Counted from the first letter of the stretch, positions 52,859 through 61,372 are shown. The stretch is 64,000 nt of DNA from Marixanthotalea marina (GCA_018883545.1 JAHLEH010000001.1:806001-870000), one strand, 5' to 3'. Numbers and translations are program-made. Notes: a model not told the origin generated them from the sequence alone.

Positions 52859-53701
52859 ATGAAGCTTTTAAAGCAACTTTTCGATTTTTACATTAACAGC
52901 AGTATTCATGTGGCATTATCGGTGTTTTCGCTAACATGGATTACGCTTATTGAGTTTAAGTTGCCGTTTGATGTTGCATTGCTTTGGTTTGTTTTTTTTG
53001 CAACCATTACAGGTTATAATTTTGTGAAATATTTTGGAGTTGCAAAATTTCACCATAGAAGGCTGACAAGCCGATTAAAGGCGATTCAAGTATTTTCTTT
53101 TTTTAGCTTTTTGTTTTTGTGCTATTATGCATTGCAATTAGAAACCAAAAGTTTGGTTTTCGTTGCTCTTTTGGGTTTGGTTACTTTTTTTTATGCCATT
53201 CCTTTTTTGCCAAGGCATTTTTTTGTGGACAACCAGCAGAATTTACGTAGCATTAGTGGACTAAAAGTCTATTTAATTGCGTTGATTTGGAGTGGTGTTA
53301 CTGTGTTTCTTCCTATCGTGAATGATTCTGTTGAAATTGATTCCGATATTATTTTAACTGGAATTCAACGCTTTGTGTTTATAGTTGTGTTGATGTTGCC
53401 ATTTGAAATACGCGATTTACAATATGATAATTTGAAATTAGGAACCATTCCCCAGAAAATAGGAATAACCAATACGAAGATAATGGGGTGTGTGTTATTG
53501 TTGTGTTTTGTTATAATGGAGTTTTTTAAAATAAACCCAACAACGCTTTTTAAGGAAGTTACGGTGTTAATAGCAATAATTGCATTACTTTTTTTGGTGT
53601 TTTCTAAAAAAATTCAGTGGAAATATTACAGCTCTTTTTTGGTGGAGGGTTTAACTATTTTATGGCTAGTAATATTGATGGTGGTAAACTATTTGGGTTG
53701 A
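52859..53701 (+). CDS. UbiA-like membrane protein
   Basis: A 280-residue protein with eight or nine membrane helices. EIRDLQYDNLKLGTIPQKIG matches the second Asp-rich motif of UbiA prenyltransferases (DxxxD followed by G-x-P), but the first motif, normally NDxxDxxxD, appears only as GYNFVKYFG and lacks the aspartates. It may be a diverged prenyltransferase or an inactive relative. Its end overlaps the convergent anti-sigma gene by 13 bases. Confidence 0.65.
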   Translation: MKLLKQLFDFYINSSIHVALSVFSLTWITLIEFKLPFDVALLWFVFFATITGYNFVKYFGVAKFHHRRLTSRLKAIQVFSFFSFLFLCYYALQLETKSLVFVALLGLVTFFYAIPFLPRHFFVDNQQNLRSISGLKVYLIALIWSGVTVFLPIVNDSVEIDSDIILTGIQRFVFIVVLMLPFEIRDLQYDNLKLGTIPQKIGITNTKIMGCVLLLCFVIMEFFKINPTTLFKEVTVLIAIIALLFLVFSKKIQWKYYSSFLVEGLTILWLVILMVVNYLG

Positions 53702-53952
53702 TTTTTTAAGGCTTTTTCAAATTCCGTCTTCATACATTCTTTACGCTTTTTGTCCATACACTCAACATTCGATTTTTTAATGGTATCAGAAAGTTTTTTG
53801 TTATTGTTGGTGTATTTTCTGCAGGCTTTGCAGTATAGCAAATGGAAATTTAACTTGATTTTTTCCCATAACGAAGCTTCGTTATATTGCGATTTATCGC
53901 AAACATGGTTTGCTTCGCTACAGGGCACTTTAATGTTTATTTTTTTACTCAT
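53689..53952 (-). CDS. Putative small zinc-binding anti-sigma protein
   Basis: An 87-residue soluble protein. The segment HLLYCKACRKY (a HxxxCxxC motif) after an N-terminal PCSEANHVCD resembles the ZAS domain of zinc-binding anti-sigma factors. It lies one base after the sigma-factor stop, the standard position for a cognate anti-sigma factor. It lacks a membrane anchor. The remaining C-terminal part is Lys-rich with two more cysteines. Confidence 0.68.
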   Translation of the reverse strand: MSKKINIKVPCSEANHVCDKSQYNEASLWEKIKLNFHLLYCKACRKYTNNNKKLSDTIKKSNVECMDKKRKECMKTEFEKALKNQPK

Positions 53953-53953
53953 G

Positions 53954-54505
53954 TTAAAACCAATTTTCCTCTAAACAACTGGCCATAGCCGTTCTAGCAC
54001 GATGTATAATAACCCAAAGATTAGACGGAGTGATATCTAATTCTTTACAAATAACTTCGGTTTCGTAGCCTTCAATGGTTTTCATTCTAAAAACTTCTGC
54101 TTGTTTTTCAGGTAATTTGCTTAAGCATTCCAAGATGGCATCTCCCAATTCGCTATTTTGCATAAGGTCTTCTGCGGTCTTGTCAAATGGATCGGCAACA
54201 CGTTCTTCTAACCAATCACCTTCAGATTCATCATCATTATAAGAGATTCTAACCTCGGCTTTGCCTTTATTGGAATTTATTTTTCGGTAGTGGTCAATTA
54301 TTTTTCTTTTTAAGATGGAAATAAGCCAAGTGCGCTCACTTGCTTCCCCCTTGAAATTCTTCATCGATTTTAGACCAGCTAAAAACGTTTCCTGTACTAA
54401 ATCTTCGGCCATATCTCTGTCATTAACACGCGTAATGGTGTAGTTGAAAAGATAATCGGAATATAGATCAATCCATTTGGTAGGATCTATTTTGTATTCG
54501 GGCAT
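53954..54505 (-). CDS. ECF-type RNA polymerase sigma factor
   Basis: A 183-residue sigma-70-family factor with region 2 (YLFNYTITRVNDRDMAEDLVQETFLAG...FKGEASERTWLISILKRKIIDHYRK) and region 4 (LPEKQAEVFRMKTIEGYETEVICKELDITPSNLWVIIHRARTAM). Regions 1 and 3 are absent. With the small Cys-rich protein just downstream it forms a sigma/anti-sigma pair. A -7 box TATTTTTG precedes it, so housekeeping sigma may transcribe it. Confidence 0.92.
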   Translation of the reverse strand: MPEYKIDPTKWIDLYSDYLFNYTITRVNDRDMAEDLVQETFLAGLKSMKNFKGEASERTWLISILKRKIIDHYRKINSNKGKAEVRISYNDDESEGDWLEERVADPFDKTAEDLMQNSELGDAILECLSKLPEKQAEVFRMKTIEGYETEVICKELDITPSNLWVIIHRARTAMASCLEENWF

Positions 54506-54524
54506 TGGTATCGATTTAGTTTTC

Positions 54525-54532
54525 CAAAAATA
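54525..54532 (-). promoter_or_regulatory. -7 box for the sigma-factor operon
   Basis: Minus-strand TATTTTTG, 19 bases before the ATG at 54505. No clear -33 TTG. Confidence 0.5.
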
Positions 54533-54572
54533 GAATAAATAATGGAATTAATAACCTAATTTGCTCTTTGTC

Positions 54573-56615
54573 TTATTTGCTTTCAATCAACCCGGCCCGT
54601 CTTAGTAATGCCTCAGGCTGAGGTTCTTTTCCGCGGAAACGTTTGTACAATGCCATTGGGTCTTCGGTACCTCCTTGTGAAAGGACATTGTCTTTAAATT
54701 TTGTGGCCACTTCTTTGCTGAAAATACCAGACTCCTTAAAATATTCAAAAGCGTCGGCGTCTAAAACTTCAGCCCACTTATAACTATAATAACCAGACGA
54801 GTATCCTCCTTGAAATATATGAGCAAATGCAGTACTCATGCAATTTTCAGAAACATCGGGATAAAGTTGTGTGCCTTCAAAAGCTTTCGTTTCAAAGTCT
54901 TTAACTGATGTTATGGTTTTTGGTGAATCACCAGCGTGCCAACTCATATCCAACATGCCAAAACTCAATTGTCTTAAGGTTTGCATGCCTTCTAAAAACG
55001 TGGCCGATTCTTTTATTTTTTCAACGTATTCCATAGGAATGAGTTCGCCGGTTTCGTAATGGGTGGCAAACAATTCTAAAGCCTCTTTTTCATAGCACCA
55101 ATTTTCCATAACCTGACTTGGTAATTCTACAAAATCCCAATATACGTTGGTCCCCGATAAGCTAGGATACGTGGTGTTTGCCAACATACCATGCAGTGCA
55201 TGGCCAAACTCATGGAATAGGGTGGTGACTTCATTAAAAGTTAATAAAGAAGGCTTGCTTTTTGTGGGTTTGGTAAAGTTGCACACAATAGAAATATGAG
55301 GTCTTTCCATGTGTCCATTCTTAATATATTGCGGTTTGTAGGAAGTCATCCAAGCACCGTTACGTTTGCCTGGTCTTGGGAAGAAATCGGCATAGAAGAT
55401 AGCAATAAATTCACCATTTCCGTTTGTTACTTTATAGTTTAAAACATCATTGTGATACTTATCGATATTGTGTATTTCTTCAAATTGTAAATCAAAAAGT
55501 TTGTTGGCTACTAAAAAAGCACCGTTTATTACATTTTCAAGCTTAAAATAGGGTTTTAGCTTTTCATCATCAAGATTGAATAATTTTTGTTTCAATTTTT
55601 CCGAATAATAAGCGCCATCCCATTTTTCCAAATGCTTGATGCCATCTATTTCGTTAGCAAAACTTTCCAAATGTTTAAATTCTCGTTCGGCGGCAGGTTT
55701 TGCTTTTTCCAGAAGTTCGTTTAAAAAGCTTTTTACTTTTTCAGGTGTTTTGGCCATGCGTTCTTCCAAAACAAATTGGGCATGCGTTTTATAGCCCAAT
55801 AAATTGGCACGTTGGTGTCTTAGCCTTACAATTTCCAAAACAATATTTTGGTTGTCTAAATTGTCGTTTTGAAATCCTTTTTTGCCAGCGGCAATCGTTA
55901 ATTTTTTTCTTAATTCGCGGTTGTCAGCATAAGTTACAAAAGGAATGTAACTGGGGTAATCTAAAGTGAAAACCCATCCTTCTTTGTCTTTAGATTCGGC
56001 CAATTGTTTTGCGGCTTCTATGGTGCCTTCAGGAAGTCCAGATAAATCGGCTTCATCAGTAATTAGCATTTCAAACCGATTGGTTTCTGCCAATACATTT
56101 TCACCAAACTTTAATTTTAATTGACTTAATTTTTTATCAATCTCACGGAGTTTTTCTTTTTTGTCAGCAGGCAAATTGGCACCGTTTCTGGAAAAATTCT
56201 TGTATTTTTTATCAAGAAGCATTTGCTGTTCTTTGGTAAGGTTCAGCGCATTTTTTTTTAAATAAACAGTTTTTACACGTGCGAACAAGTCTTCATTTAA
56301 AGTGATGTCGTTGCTAAATTCTGATAATAGGGGCGATACTTCTTGCGCTATTTTTTGGATAGTGTCGTTGGTTTCAGCTGAATTTAGATTGAAAAAAATA
56401 CTTGAAATTCTATCCAGTTGTTCGCCTGCAAATTCTAGGGTCTCAATCGTATTTTCAAAAGTTGGTTTTTCGGTGTTTTTTGCAATACTGTCTATCTCTT
56501 TTTTTGCGATTTCAATAGATTTTTGAAATGTCGGAAGAAAATCGTCATTATGAATTTTTGAAAATGGAGCTGTATTATACGGAGTTTGGTAGGTTTTTAA
56601 TAAAATATTTTTCAT
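54573..56615 (-). CDS. M3-family metallopeptidase (Dcp/oligopeptidase A-like)
   Basis: A 680-residue M3 zinc peptidase with HEFGHALHG (His468, Glu469, His472) and the downstream Glu region FVELPSQVMENW. It has no signal peptide, so it probably degrades oligopeptides in the cytosol, although Dcp homologues in Bacteroidota are often exported. The length and motif positions are normal for Dcp. It is monocistronic, and a 14-bp palindrome lies just upstream. Confidence 0.93.
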   Translation of the reverse strand: MKNILLKTYQTPYNTAPFSKIHNDDFLPTFQKSIEIAKKEIDSIAKNTEKPTFENTIETLEFAGEQLDRISSIFFNLNSAETNDTIQKIAQEVSPLLSEFSNDITLNEDLFARVKTVYLKKNALNLTKEQQMLLDKKYKNFSRNGANLPADKKEKLREIDKKLSQLKLKFGENVLAETNRFEMLITDEADLSGLPEGTIEAAKQLAESKDKEGWVFTLDYPSYIPFVTYADNRELRKKLTIAAGKKGFQNDNLDNQNIVLEIVRLRHQRANLLGYKTHAQFVLEERMAKTPEKVKSFLNELLEKAKPAAEREFKHLESFANEIDGIKHLEKWDGAYYSEKLKQKLFNLDDEKLKPYFKLENVINGAFLVANKLFDLQFEEIHNIDKYHNDVLNYKVTNGNGEFIAIFYADFFPRPGKRNGAWMTSYKPQYIKNGHMERPHISIVCNFTKPTKSKPSLLTFNEVTTLFHEFGHALHGMLANTTYPSLSGTNVYWDFVELPSQVMENWCYEKEALELFATHYETGELIPMEYVEKIKESATFLEGMQTLRQLSFGMLDMSWHAGDSPKTITSVKDFETKAFEGTQLYPDVSENCMSTAFAHIFQGGYSSGYYSYKWAEVLDADAFEYFKESGIFSKEVATKFKDNVLSQGGTEDPMALYKRFRGKEPQPEALLRRAGLIESK

Positions 56616-56639
56616 TTTAATATAAAATGTGTTAAAAAT

Positions 56640-56671
56640 AAAAATTTATTATGCATACATAATAAATTTTT
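56640..56671. promoter_or_regulatory. Perfect 14-bp inverted repeat, operator-like
   Basis: AAAAATTTATTATG and its exact reverse complement are separated by CATA. It lies between the M3 peptidase start and the -7 box of the plus-strand RNA candidate, covering that promoter's -33 area. It could be an operator for an unidentified repressor. An AT-only hairpin of this kind would be a weak terminator. Confidence 0.7.
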
Positions 56672-56673
56672 TA

Positions 56674-56681
56674 TACTTTTG
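56674..56681 (+). promoter_or_regulatory. -7 box for the RNA candidate
   Basis: TACTTTTG matches TAnnTTTG. No coding sequence follows on this strand before a strong terminator. Confidence 0.55.
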
Positions 56682-56685
56682 CATC

Positions 56686-56766
56686 AAATTAGTTTTAGAG
56701 AGTGACTAACTCAAGTAATTAGTTAATAGCTGGCCTCGGATTTTTAAATCCGAGGTTTTTTATTTT
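56686..56766 (+). ncRNA. Candidate small RNA antisense to the purE 3' end
   Basis: About 80 bases between a consensus -7 box and a strong intrinsic terminator, with no ORF on this strand. The 5' part can fold through ACTAA/TTAGT. The 3' end is the terminator stem CCTCGGATTT/AAATCCGAGG with a T-tail. The last seven bases lie over the purE stop, so a small antisense overlap exists. Existence and length of the RNA are inferred from sequence only. Known Flavobacteria RNA motifs such as Flavo-1 should be compared. Confidence 0.5.
56734..56766 (+). terminator. Intrinsic terminator on the plus strand
   Basis: A perfect 10-bp GC-containing stem (CCTCGGATTT/AAATCCGAGG) followed by TTTTTTATTTT. On the minus strand the stem is not followed by T, so it does not look like a purE terminator. 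Confidence 0.85.
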
Positions 56767-57242
56767 AGGCTTTCAGCAGATTTAATAACGACCGCTTTCA
56801 GTTCTTCTTTATAGTCAACCATTTTGTTTAAAACATCAGGGTTTGATGATCCAATAATTTGAGCAGCTAAAATACCTGCATTTTTGGCGCCATTTAATGC
56901 AACTGTGGCTACAGGAACACCGCCTGGCATTTGCAGGATTGATAATACGGAATCCCAGCCGTCAATGGAATTACTACTTTTTACTGGAACACCAATTACT
57001 GGAAGTGGCGATAAAGAAGCTATCATACCTGGCAAATGAGCTGCACCTCCTGCACCAGCAATAATAACTGAAAATCCTCTGGTATGTGCATTTTTACCGT
57101 AATCAAACAATTTTTCTGGGGTTCTATGTGCAGAAACAATGTCAACTTCAACTTCAATACCAAAATTTTTTAAGATGTCTACTGCATCTTGCATAACAGG
57201 AAGATCGCTTTTGCTTCCCATAATAACGCCTACTTTTTCCAT
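56760..57242 (-). CDS. purE: N5-carboxyaminoimidazole ribonucleotide mutase
   Basis: A 160-residue class I PurE. GSKSDLPVM at the N terminus, SAHRTPEK with the catalytic His, and AGAGGAAHLPGM are intact. It converts N5-CAIR to CAIR in purine synthesis. It follows purK by two bases in a purKE operon, the partner that makes its substrate. Confidence 0.96.
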   Translation of the reverse strand: MEKVGVIMGSKSDLPVMQDAVDILKNFGIEVEVDIVSAHRTPEKLFDYGKNAHTRGFSVIIAGAGGAAHLPGMIASLSPLPVIGVPVKSSNSIDGWDSVLSILQMPGGVPVATVALNGAKNAGILAAQIIGSSNPDVLNKMVDYKEELKAVVIKSAESLK

Positions 57243-57244
57243 AA

Positions 57245-58402
57245 TTATTCGGTTATTACTTTTATCGTCTTTTTTACTTCTTCGGCCACTTTTCGGGCTT
57301 TATTTAAATCTTCGTTTACTATGGTTACATGTCCCATTTTTCGGAATGGCCTTGTTTGCTTTTTGCCATAAATATGGGGTGTTACACCTTCCATTTGTAA
57401 GATGTTTTCAATGTTTTCGTATTTCACGTTACCAGTAAAACCTTCTGCGCCCACTAAATTAACCATAACGCCACCCACTTTGCTATCGGTTCTTCCCAAA
57501 GGTAAATTTAAAATAGCACGGATATGTTGCTCAAACTGCGATGTATAACTGGCTTCAATGGTTTGATGTCCTGAATTATGTGGTCTTGGGGCCACTTCGT
57601 TTACTAAAATTTGATCATCTTGTGTCTGGAACATTTCTACAGCTAACAATCCAACATGGTTGAAAGCCTTAGAGGTTTTCAAGGCAACTTCGGTTGCTTT
57701 TTTAGCTATATCATCAGGAATTCGTGCCGGACAAATAACATATTCTACTTGGTTGGCCTCGGGATGAAATTCCATTTCAACCACGGGATAAGTCTTGGTT
57801 TCGCCCGATGCATTTCTGGCAACAATGACGGCCAATTCGTTTTTAAATGGCACCAATGTTTCTGCAATACATTCCACATTGGGTAAGGTTTCTAAATCAT
57901 CAAAAGATTTTACTATTTTAACGCCATTGCCATCATAACCAAATTGCGCCGATTTCCAAACGAAAGGAAAAGTTAGTCCACCATGGTTAACAGCTTCTTT
58001 TATTTCTGAGGTATATGCAAACCTGGAAAATGGTGCAGTAGGTATGTTATTGTCAACATAAAATAATTTTTGGGTTGCTTTATTTTGAATGGTGCGCAAT
58101 GTTTTAGAGCTTGGGTACACTTTCACACCTTCCTTTTCTAGGGCTTCTAAAGCATCTACATTTATGTTTTCAATTTCAATGGTAAGTACATCCATTTGTT
58201 TGCCAAATTCGTAAACAGCATCATAATCCATAAGACTGCCTAAATGAAATTCGTTTGCGGCTATTTTACAAGGGGCCTCTTCGTTGGCTTCTAGAATGCA
58301 TGTGTAAATATCAAATTTTCTGGTATTATACAATAGCATTTTTCCTAATTGCCCGCCGCCTAAAATACCTAGTTTAAAATTTGAAGAAAAGTAATTTGTC
58401 AT
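57245..58402 (-). CDS. purK: N5-carboxyaminoimidazole ribonucleotide synthase
   Basis: A 385-residue ATP-grasp enzyme. GILGGGQLGKML is at residues 12-23, followed by central ATP-binding strands (PFVWKSAQFGYDGNGV) and the metal-site segment VNEVAPRPHNSGH. It makes N5-CAIR from AIR, bicarbonate and ATP and feeds PurE. It is the first gene of the operon, divergent from the HPRT-Adk gene. Confidence 0.95.
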   Translation of the reverse strand: MTNYFSSNFKLGILGGGQLGKMLLYNTRKFDIYTCILEANEEAPCKIAANEFHLGSLMDYDAVYEFGKQMDVLTIEIENINVDALEALEKEGVKVYPSSKTLRTIQNKATQKLFYVDNNIPTAPFSRFAYTSEIKEAVNHGGLTFPFVWKSAQFGYDGNGVKIVKSFDDLETLPNVECIAETLVPFKNELAVIVARNASGETKTYPVVEMEFHPEANQVEYVICPARIPDDIAKKATEVALKTSKAFNHVGLLAVEMFQTQDDQILVNEVAPRPHNSGHQTIEASYTSQFEQHIRAILNLPLGRTDSKVGGVMVNLVGAEGFTGNVKYENIENILQMEGVTPHIYGKKQTRPFRKMGHVTIVNEDLNKARKVAEEVKKTIKVITE

Positions 58403-58435
58403 GTTTTTATTTAGTTGAAACTCACTTTAGATAAG

Positions 58436-58443
58436 CAAAAATA
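58436..58443 (-). promoter_or_regulatory. -7 box for purKE
   Basis: Minus-strand TATTTTTG, 33 bases before the purK ATG, with a TTTG 24 bases further upstream. The spacer is slightly long. Confidence 0.5.
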
Positions 58444-58498
58444 CATTTAATATCCTAAATCATAAATCAAAAAAATGGGTAATCGTTAATCTATTGAT

Positions 58499-58506
58499 TA
58501 TCTTTG
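58499..58506 (+). promoter_or_regulatory. -7 box for the HPRT-Adk gene
   Basis: TATCTTTG, 21 bases before the GTG start, matches the consensus. No clear -33 TTG. Confidence 0.5.
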
Positions 58507-58527
58507 CCTCTTTAAAAATAAAAAACC

Positions 58528-59637
58528 GTGTTGAAGCTTCATAATAAAGAGTTCAAACCATTTATTTCTACCAAAGAAATTGAAACAGTTATTCAAGAAA
58601 TGGTTAATGAAATATCTCAGGATTTGGGGGATGAAGTGCCCGTTTTTGTGGGCATTTTAAACGGCTCTTTTATGTTTACGAGCGATTTTGTAAAAAAGTA
58701 CCCGAAGCCTTGTGAAGTCACTTTTATTAAGTTAGCATCTTATGAAGGAGTCAAGTCTACTGAAGACATTCAGCGTTTAATTGGACTCACCCAAGATTTA
58801 ACCGGTCGCAGTGTCATCATTTTGGAAGATATTATCGATACCGGAAATACCTTGGCCGAAGTGCACCGTATTTTTAAAAATGAAAATGTAAAACAACTAA
58901 AAATAGCCACCTTATTTTACAAACCAGATGCCTATAAAAAGGATTTTAAAATTCATTATGTAGGGATAAAAATTCCAAATAAATTTATTGTAGGGTATGG
59001 TTTGGATTATGATGGCTTGGGAAGAAACTTACCAGAAATATATCAAATAAAAGAAACACAATTCATGACAAATTTAGTATTATTTGGCCCTCCGGGTGCA
59101 GGAAAAGGAACACAGGCAGAATTTTTAAAGGAAAAATATAACCTAGTACACATCTCTACAGGCGATGTTTTTAGGTTTAACATTAAAAATGAAACCGCCT
59201 TGGGCATGTTGGCTAAATCGTATATAGATAAAGGCGAATTGGTTCCAGACCAAGTAACCATTGATATGTTAGAGGCAGAAGTTGAGAAAAATTCTTCAGC
59301 AAATGGCTTTATTTTTGACGGATTTCCTCGTACCAATGCACAAGCCGAAGCCTTGGATAAATTAATGGAAAGCAAGGATTCTTCAATCAATGCCATGATT
59401 GCCTTAGAAGTTGAAGATGAAATTTTAGTGAAACGTTTGGTAGAACGTGGCAAAACCAGTGGTAGGGCCGATGATGCCGATGAGGCTATCATTAGAAATA
59501 GAATTACTGAGTACTACAAAAAAACAGCCGTTTTAAAAGATTACTATTCTGCCCAAAACAAATATTATGGCGTTGATGGCGTTGGCAGTATAGAAGAGAT
59601 TACCAAACGATTAAGCGCTGTTATAGATAAGCTTTAA
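58528..59637 (+). CDS. Fused hypoxanthine phosphoribosyltransferase and adenylate kinase
   Basis: One uninterrupted 369-residue frame joins two enzymes. Residues 1-175 are a purine phosphoribosyltransferase with the PRPP motif VIILEDIIDTGNT. Residues 180-369 are a complete adenylate kinase: FGPPGAGKGTQ P-loop, FDGFPRT, and a short LID form. The fusion links purine salvage (hypoxanthine or guanine to IMP or GMP) with AMP/ADP/ATP balance. I recall similar fusions in other Flavobacteriaceae. An internal ATG at 59065 could also start a free kinase. GTG at 58528 or TTG at 58531 are both possible starts. Confidence 0.88.
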   Translation: MLKLHNKEFKPFISTKEIETVIQEMVNEISQDLGDEVPVFVGILNGSFMFTSDFVKKYPKPCEVTFIKLASYEGVKSTEDIQRLIGLTQDLTGRSVIILEDIIDTGNTLAEVHRIFKNENVKQLKIATLFYKPDAYKKDFKIHYVGIKIPNKFIVGYGLDYDGLGRNLPEIYQIKETQFMTNLVLFGPPGAGKGTQAEFLKEKYNLVHISTGDVFRFNIKNETALGMLAKSYIDKGELVPDQVTIDMLEAEVEKNSSANGFIFDGFPRTNAQAEALDKLMESKDSSINAMIALEVEDEILVKRLVERGKTSGRADDADEAIIRNRITEYYKKTAVLKDYYSAQNKYYGVDGVGSIEEITKRLSAVIDKL

Positions 59638-59646
59638 GTAGGGGAC

Positions 59647-59714
59647 GTTTAGTTGTTTGTTGTTTAGTTGATTCTTTTGCTTCAGCTTAATAACCAAACG
59701 ACAAACAAATAAAC
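59647..59714. repeat. Imperfect inverted repeat between HPRT-Adk and obg
   Basis: GTTTAGTTGTTTGT and ACAAACAAATAAAC with inner pairs form an imperfect long stem. It has no T-run. It resembles the spacer hairpin between kdgK and eda in its TTAGTTG-type composition. Confidence 0.6.
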
Positions 59715-59721
59715 AATTAAA

Positions 59722-60720
59722 ATGACTGAAGGGAATTTTGTCGATTACGTAAAAATGCATGTAAGCTCCGGAAATGGAGGTAAAGGTTCTGCGCATTTAC
59801 ATCGTGAAAAGTTTGTTGAAAAAGGTGGACCCGATGGTGGTGATGGTGGTCGTGGTGGCCATGTGATTGTTAAGGGCAATTCCAATCTTTGGACGTTGTT
59901 TCATTTAAAGTTCAAAAGACATGTTAAGGCTGGCCATGGTGAGCATGGTGGTAAAAGTAGGAGTACTGGTGCCGATGGTGAAGATGCTTATATTGAAGTG
60001 CCTTTGGGAACAGTTGTAAGGGATACCGAAACCAACGAAATCCTTTTTGAGATTACCGAACATGGTGAAGAAAAAATTGTGGTTGAAGGCGGTAAAGGCG
60101 GTTTGGGTAACTGGCATTTTAGAACGGCTACCAACCAAACACCGCGCTACGCCCAGCCTGGTATTCCTCATGTTGAAAAAGATATCACGATTGAATTAAA
60201 AGTGTTGGCCGATGTGGGCTTGGTAGGTTTTCCAAATGCGGGAAAATCAACTTTGCTGTCGGTTGTTACATCAGCAAAACCAAAAATAGCCGATTACGAA
60301 TTCACTACTTTAAAGCCTAATTTGGGAATTGTAGAGTATCGTGATTTTCAAACGTTTGTAATGGCCGATATTCCTGGAATTATTGAAGGTGCGGCTGAAG
60401 GTAGAGGTTTGGGACATTATTTTTTGCGTCATATAGAACGTAATTCGGTATTGTTGTTTTTAATTCCAGCAGATGCCCAAGACATCAGAAAACAATACGA
60501 TATTCTGTTGGATGAACTTCGCAGGTATAATCCAGAGATGTTGGATAAAGAACGCATCATTGCCATTTCAAAATGTGATATGTTGGATGATGAGTTAAAA
60601 GCGGAGTTGCGAACCGAATTGGAAAACGAACTTCCCATTCCATTTTTATTTATTTCTTCTGTAGCGCAAGAGGGCCTTACTGAGCTAAAAGATACTTTAT
60701 GGAAAATGCTGAATGATTAG
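59722..60720 (+). CDS. obg: Ribosome-assembly GTPase Obg
   Basis: A 332-residue GTPase. The glycine-rich Obg fold ([20 protein letters not shown] and further GG repeats) covers residues 1-158, followed by the G domain with [19 protein letters not shown] and SKCDM. The OCT domain is absent, as usual in Bacteroidota. It acts in 50S subunit maturation. It lies 84 bases after the kinase gene and is probably cotranscribed with it. Confidence 0.96.
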   Translation: MTEGNFVDYVKMHVSSGNGGKGSAHLHREKFVEKGGPDGGDGGRGGHVIVKGNSNLWTLFHLKFKRHVKAGHGEHGGKSRSTGADGEDAYIEVPLGTVVRDTETNEILFEITEHGEEKIVVEGGKGGLGNWHFRTATNQTPRYAQPGIPHVEKDITIELKVLADVGLVGFPNAGKSTLLSVVTSAKPKIADYEFTTLKPNLGIVEYRDFQTFVMADIPGIIEGAAEGRGLGHYFLRHIERNSVLLFLIPADAQDIRKQYDILLDELRRYNPEMLDKERIIAISKCDMLDDELKAELRTELENELPIPFLFISSVAQEGLTELKDTLWKMLND

Positions 60721-60726
60721 TGTTTT

Positions 60727-61368
60727 TTATGCTTTAATCTTTTTATATGCTGCATAAGAGTAAACTACTGGAATTAGAGCTAAAAGTATGGTTATCGATA
60801 AGAAAAAATAGCCATTGAATTCTTTACTCGTTAGTAAGCTTGATAGAATCACTATGAAACCGCCTGCAAACCATAGTTTTCCTGCTAATATATGGGTAGA
60901 TTTCCAAACCGACTCATTTTCCAAAGTCCAAGGTGTGCGTATGCCAATAAAATAATTGGCTTTGATGGTTTTCATATAATTGCCCATAAGAATATATAAA
61001 ATTCCTAAGCCAGCAAATAGAAAATTCATGTTTGTCATCGATTGTTTTTTTGTAATGTAAATTATAAAAATAGATAGGGCAGACATGAAAAGTACTAGCA
61101 AAAATTTTAAGTCGTAGAACTTATTTCCCATAGATTCAATTTTTTTCTTCGGATCAAGAAAAGGAATAGCGGTTAGAATGATGTAGGTAAGGACAGGCAA
61201 TAAAAAAGTAACCCAAATTAAGATCGATTTCTTTCCCCAACCATCAATTTCACCTTTAATATTCCAATGAGTTGGTATGGTTTCTGGTAACGAATTCCAA
61301 ATAAATGCTAAGTACAGAAATGGTATTAAAACCACGAGTAGCAAAGGAATTTCTTTTTTTAATTTCAT
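60727..61368 (-). CDS. SdpI-family membrane protein
   Basis: A 213-residue protein with six hydrophobic helices. The N-terminal DUF1648 segment has LPETIPTHWNIKGEIDGWG, and the C-terminal SdpI domain includes NYFIGIRTPWTLENESVW. In Bacillus, SdpI is both an immunity protein and a membrane sensor that captures its repressor. Here it forms a two-gene operon with the ArsR-type regulator, four bases apart. No toxin gene is adjacent, so it may have another signalling role. Confidence 0.88.
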   Translation of the reverse strand: MKLKKEIPLLLVVLIPFLYLAFIWNSLPETIPTHWNIKGEIDGWGKKSILIWVTFLLPVLTYIILTAIPFLDPKKKIESMGNKFYDLKFLLVLFMSALSIFIIYITKKQSMTNMNFLFAGLGILYILMGNYMKTIKANYFIGIRTPWTLENESVWKSTHILAGKLWFAGGFIVILSSLLTSKEFNGYFFLSITILLALIPVVYSYAAYKKIKA

Positions 61369-61372
61369 CTTG

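Noticed and set aside
56734..56766. Terminator of purE
   Set aside because: On the minus strand the stem is followed by GCCAGC, not T; the T-run is on the plus strand.
58528..59637. Sequencing frameshift joining two genes
   Set aside because: The linker is in frame, both domains are intact, and similar fused proteins are familiar from Flavobacteriaceae.
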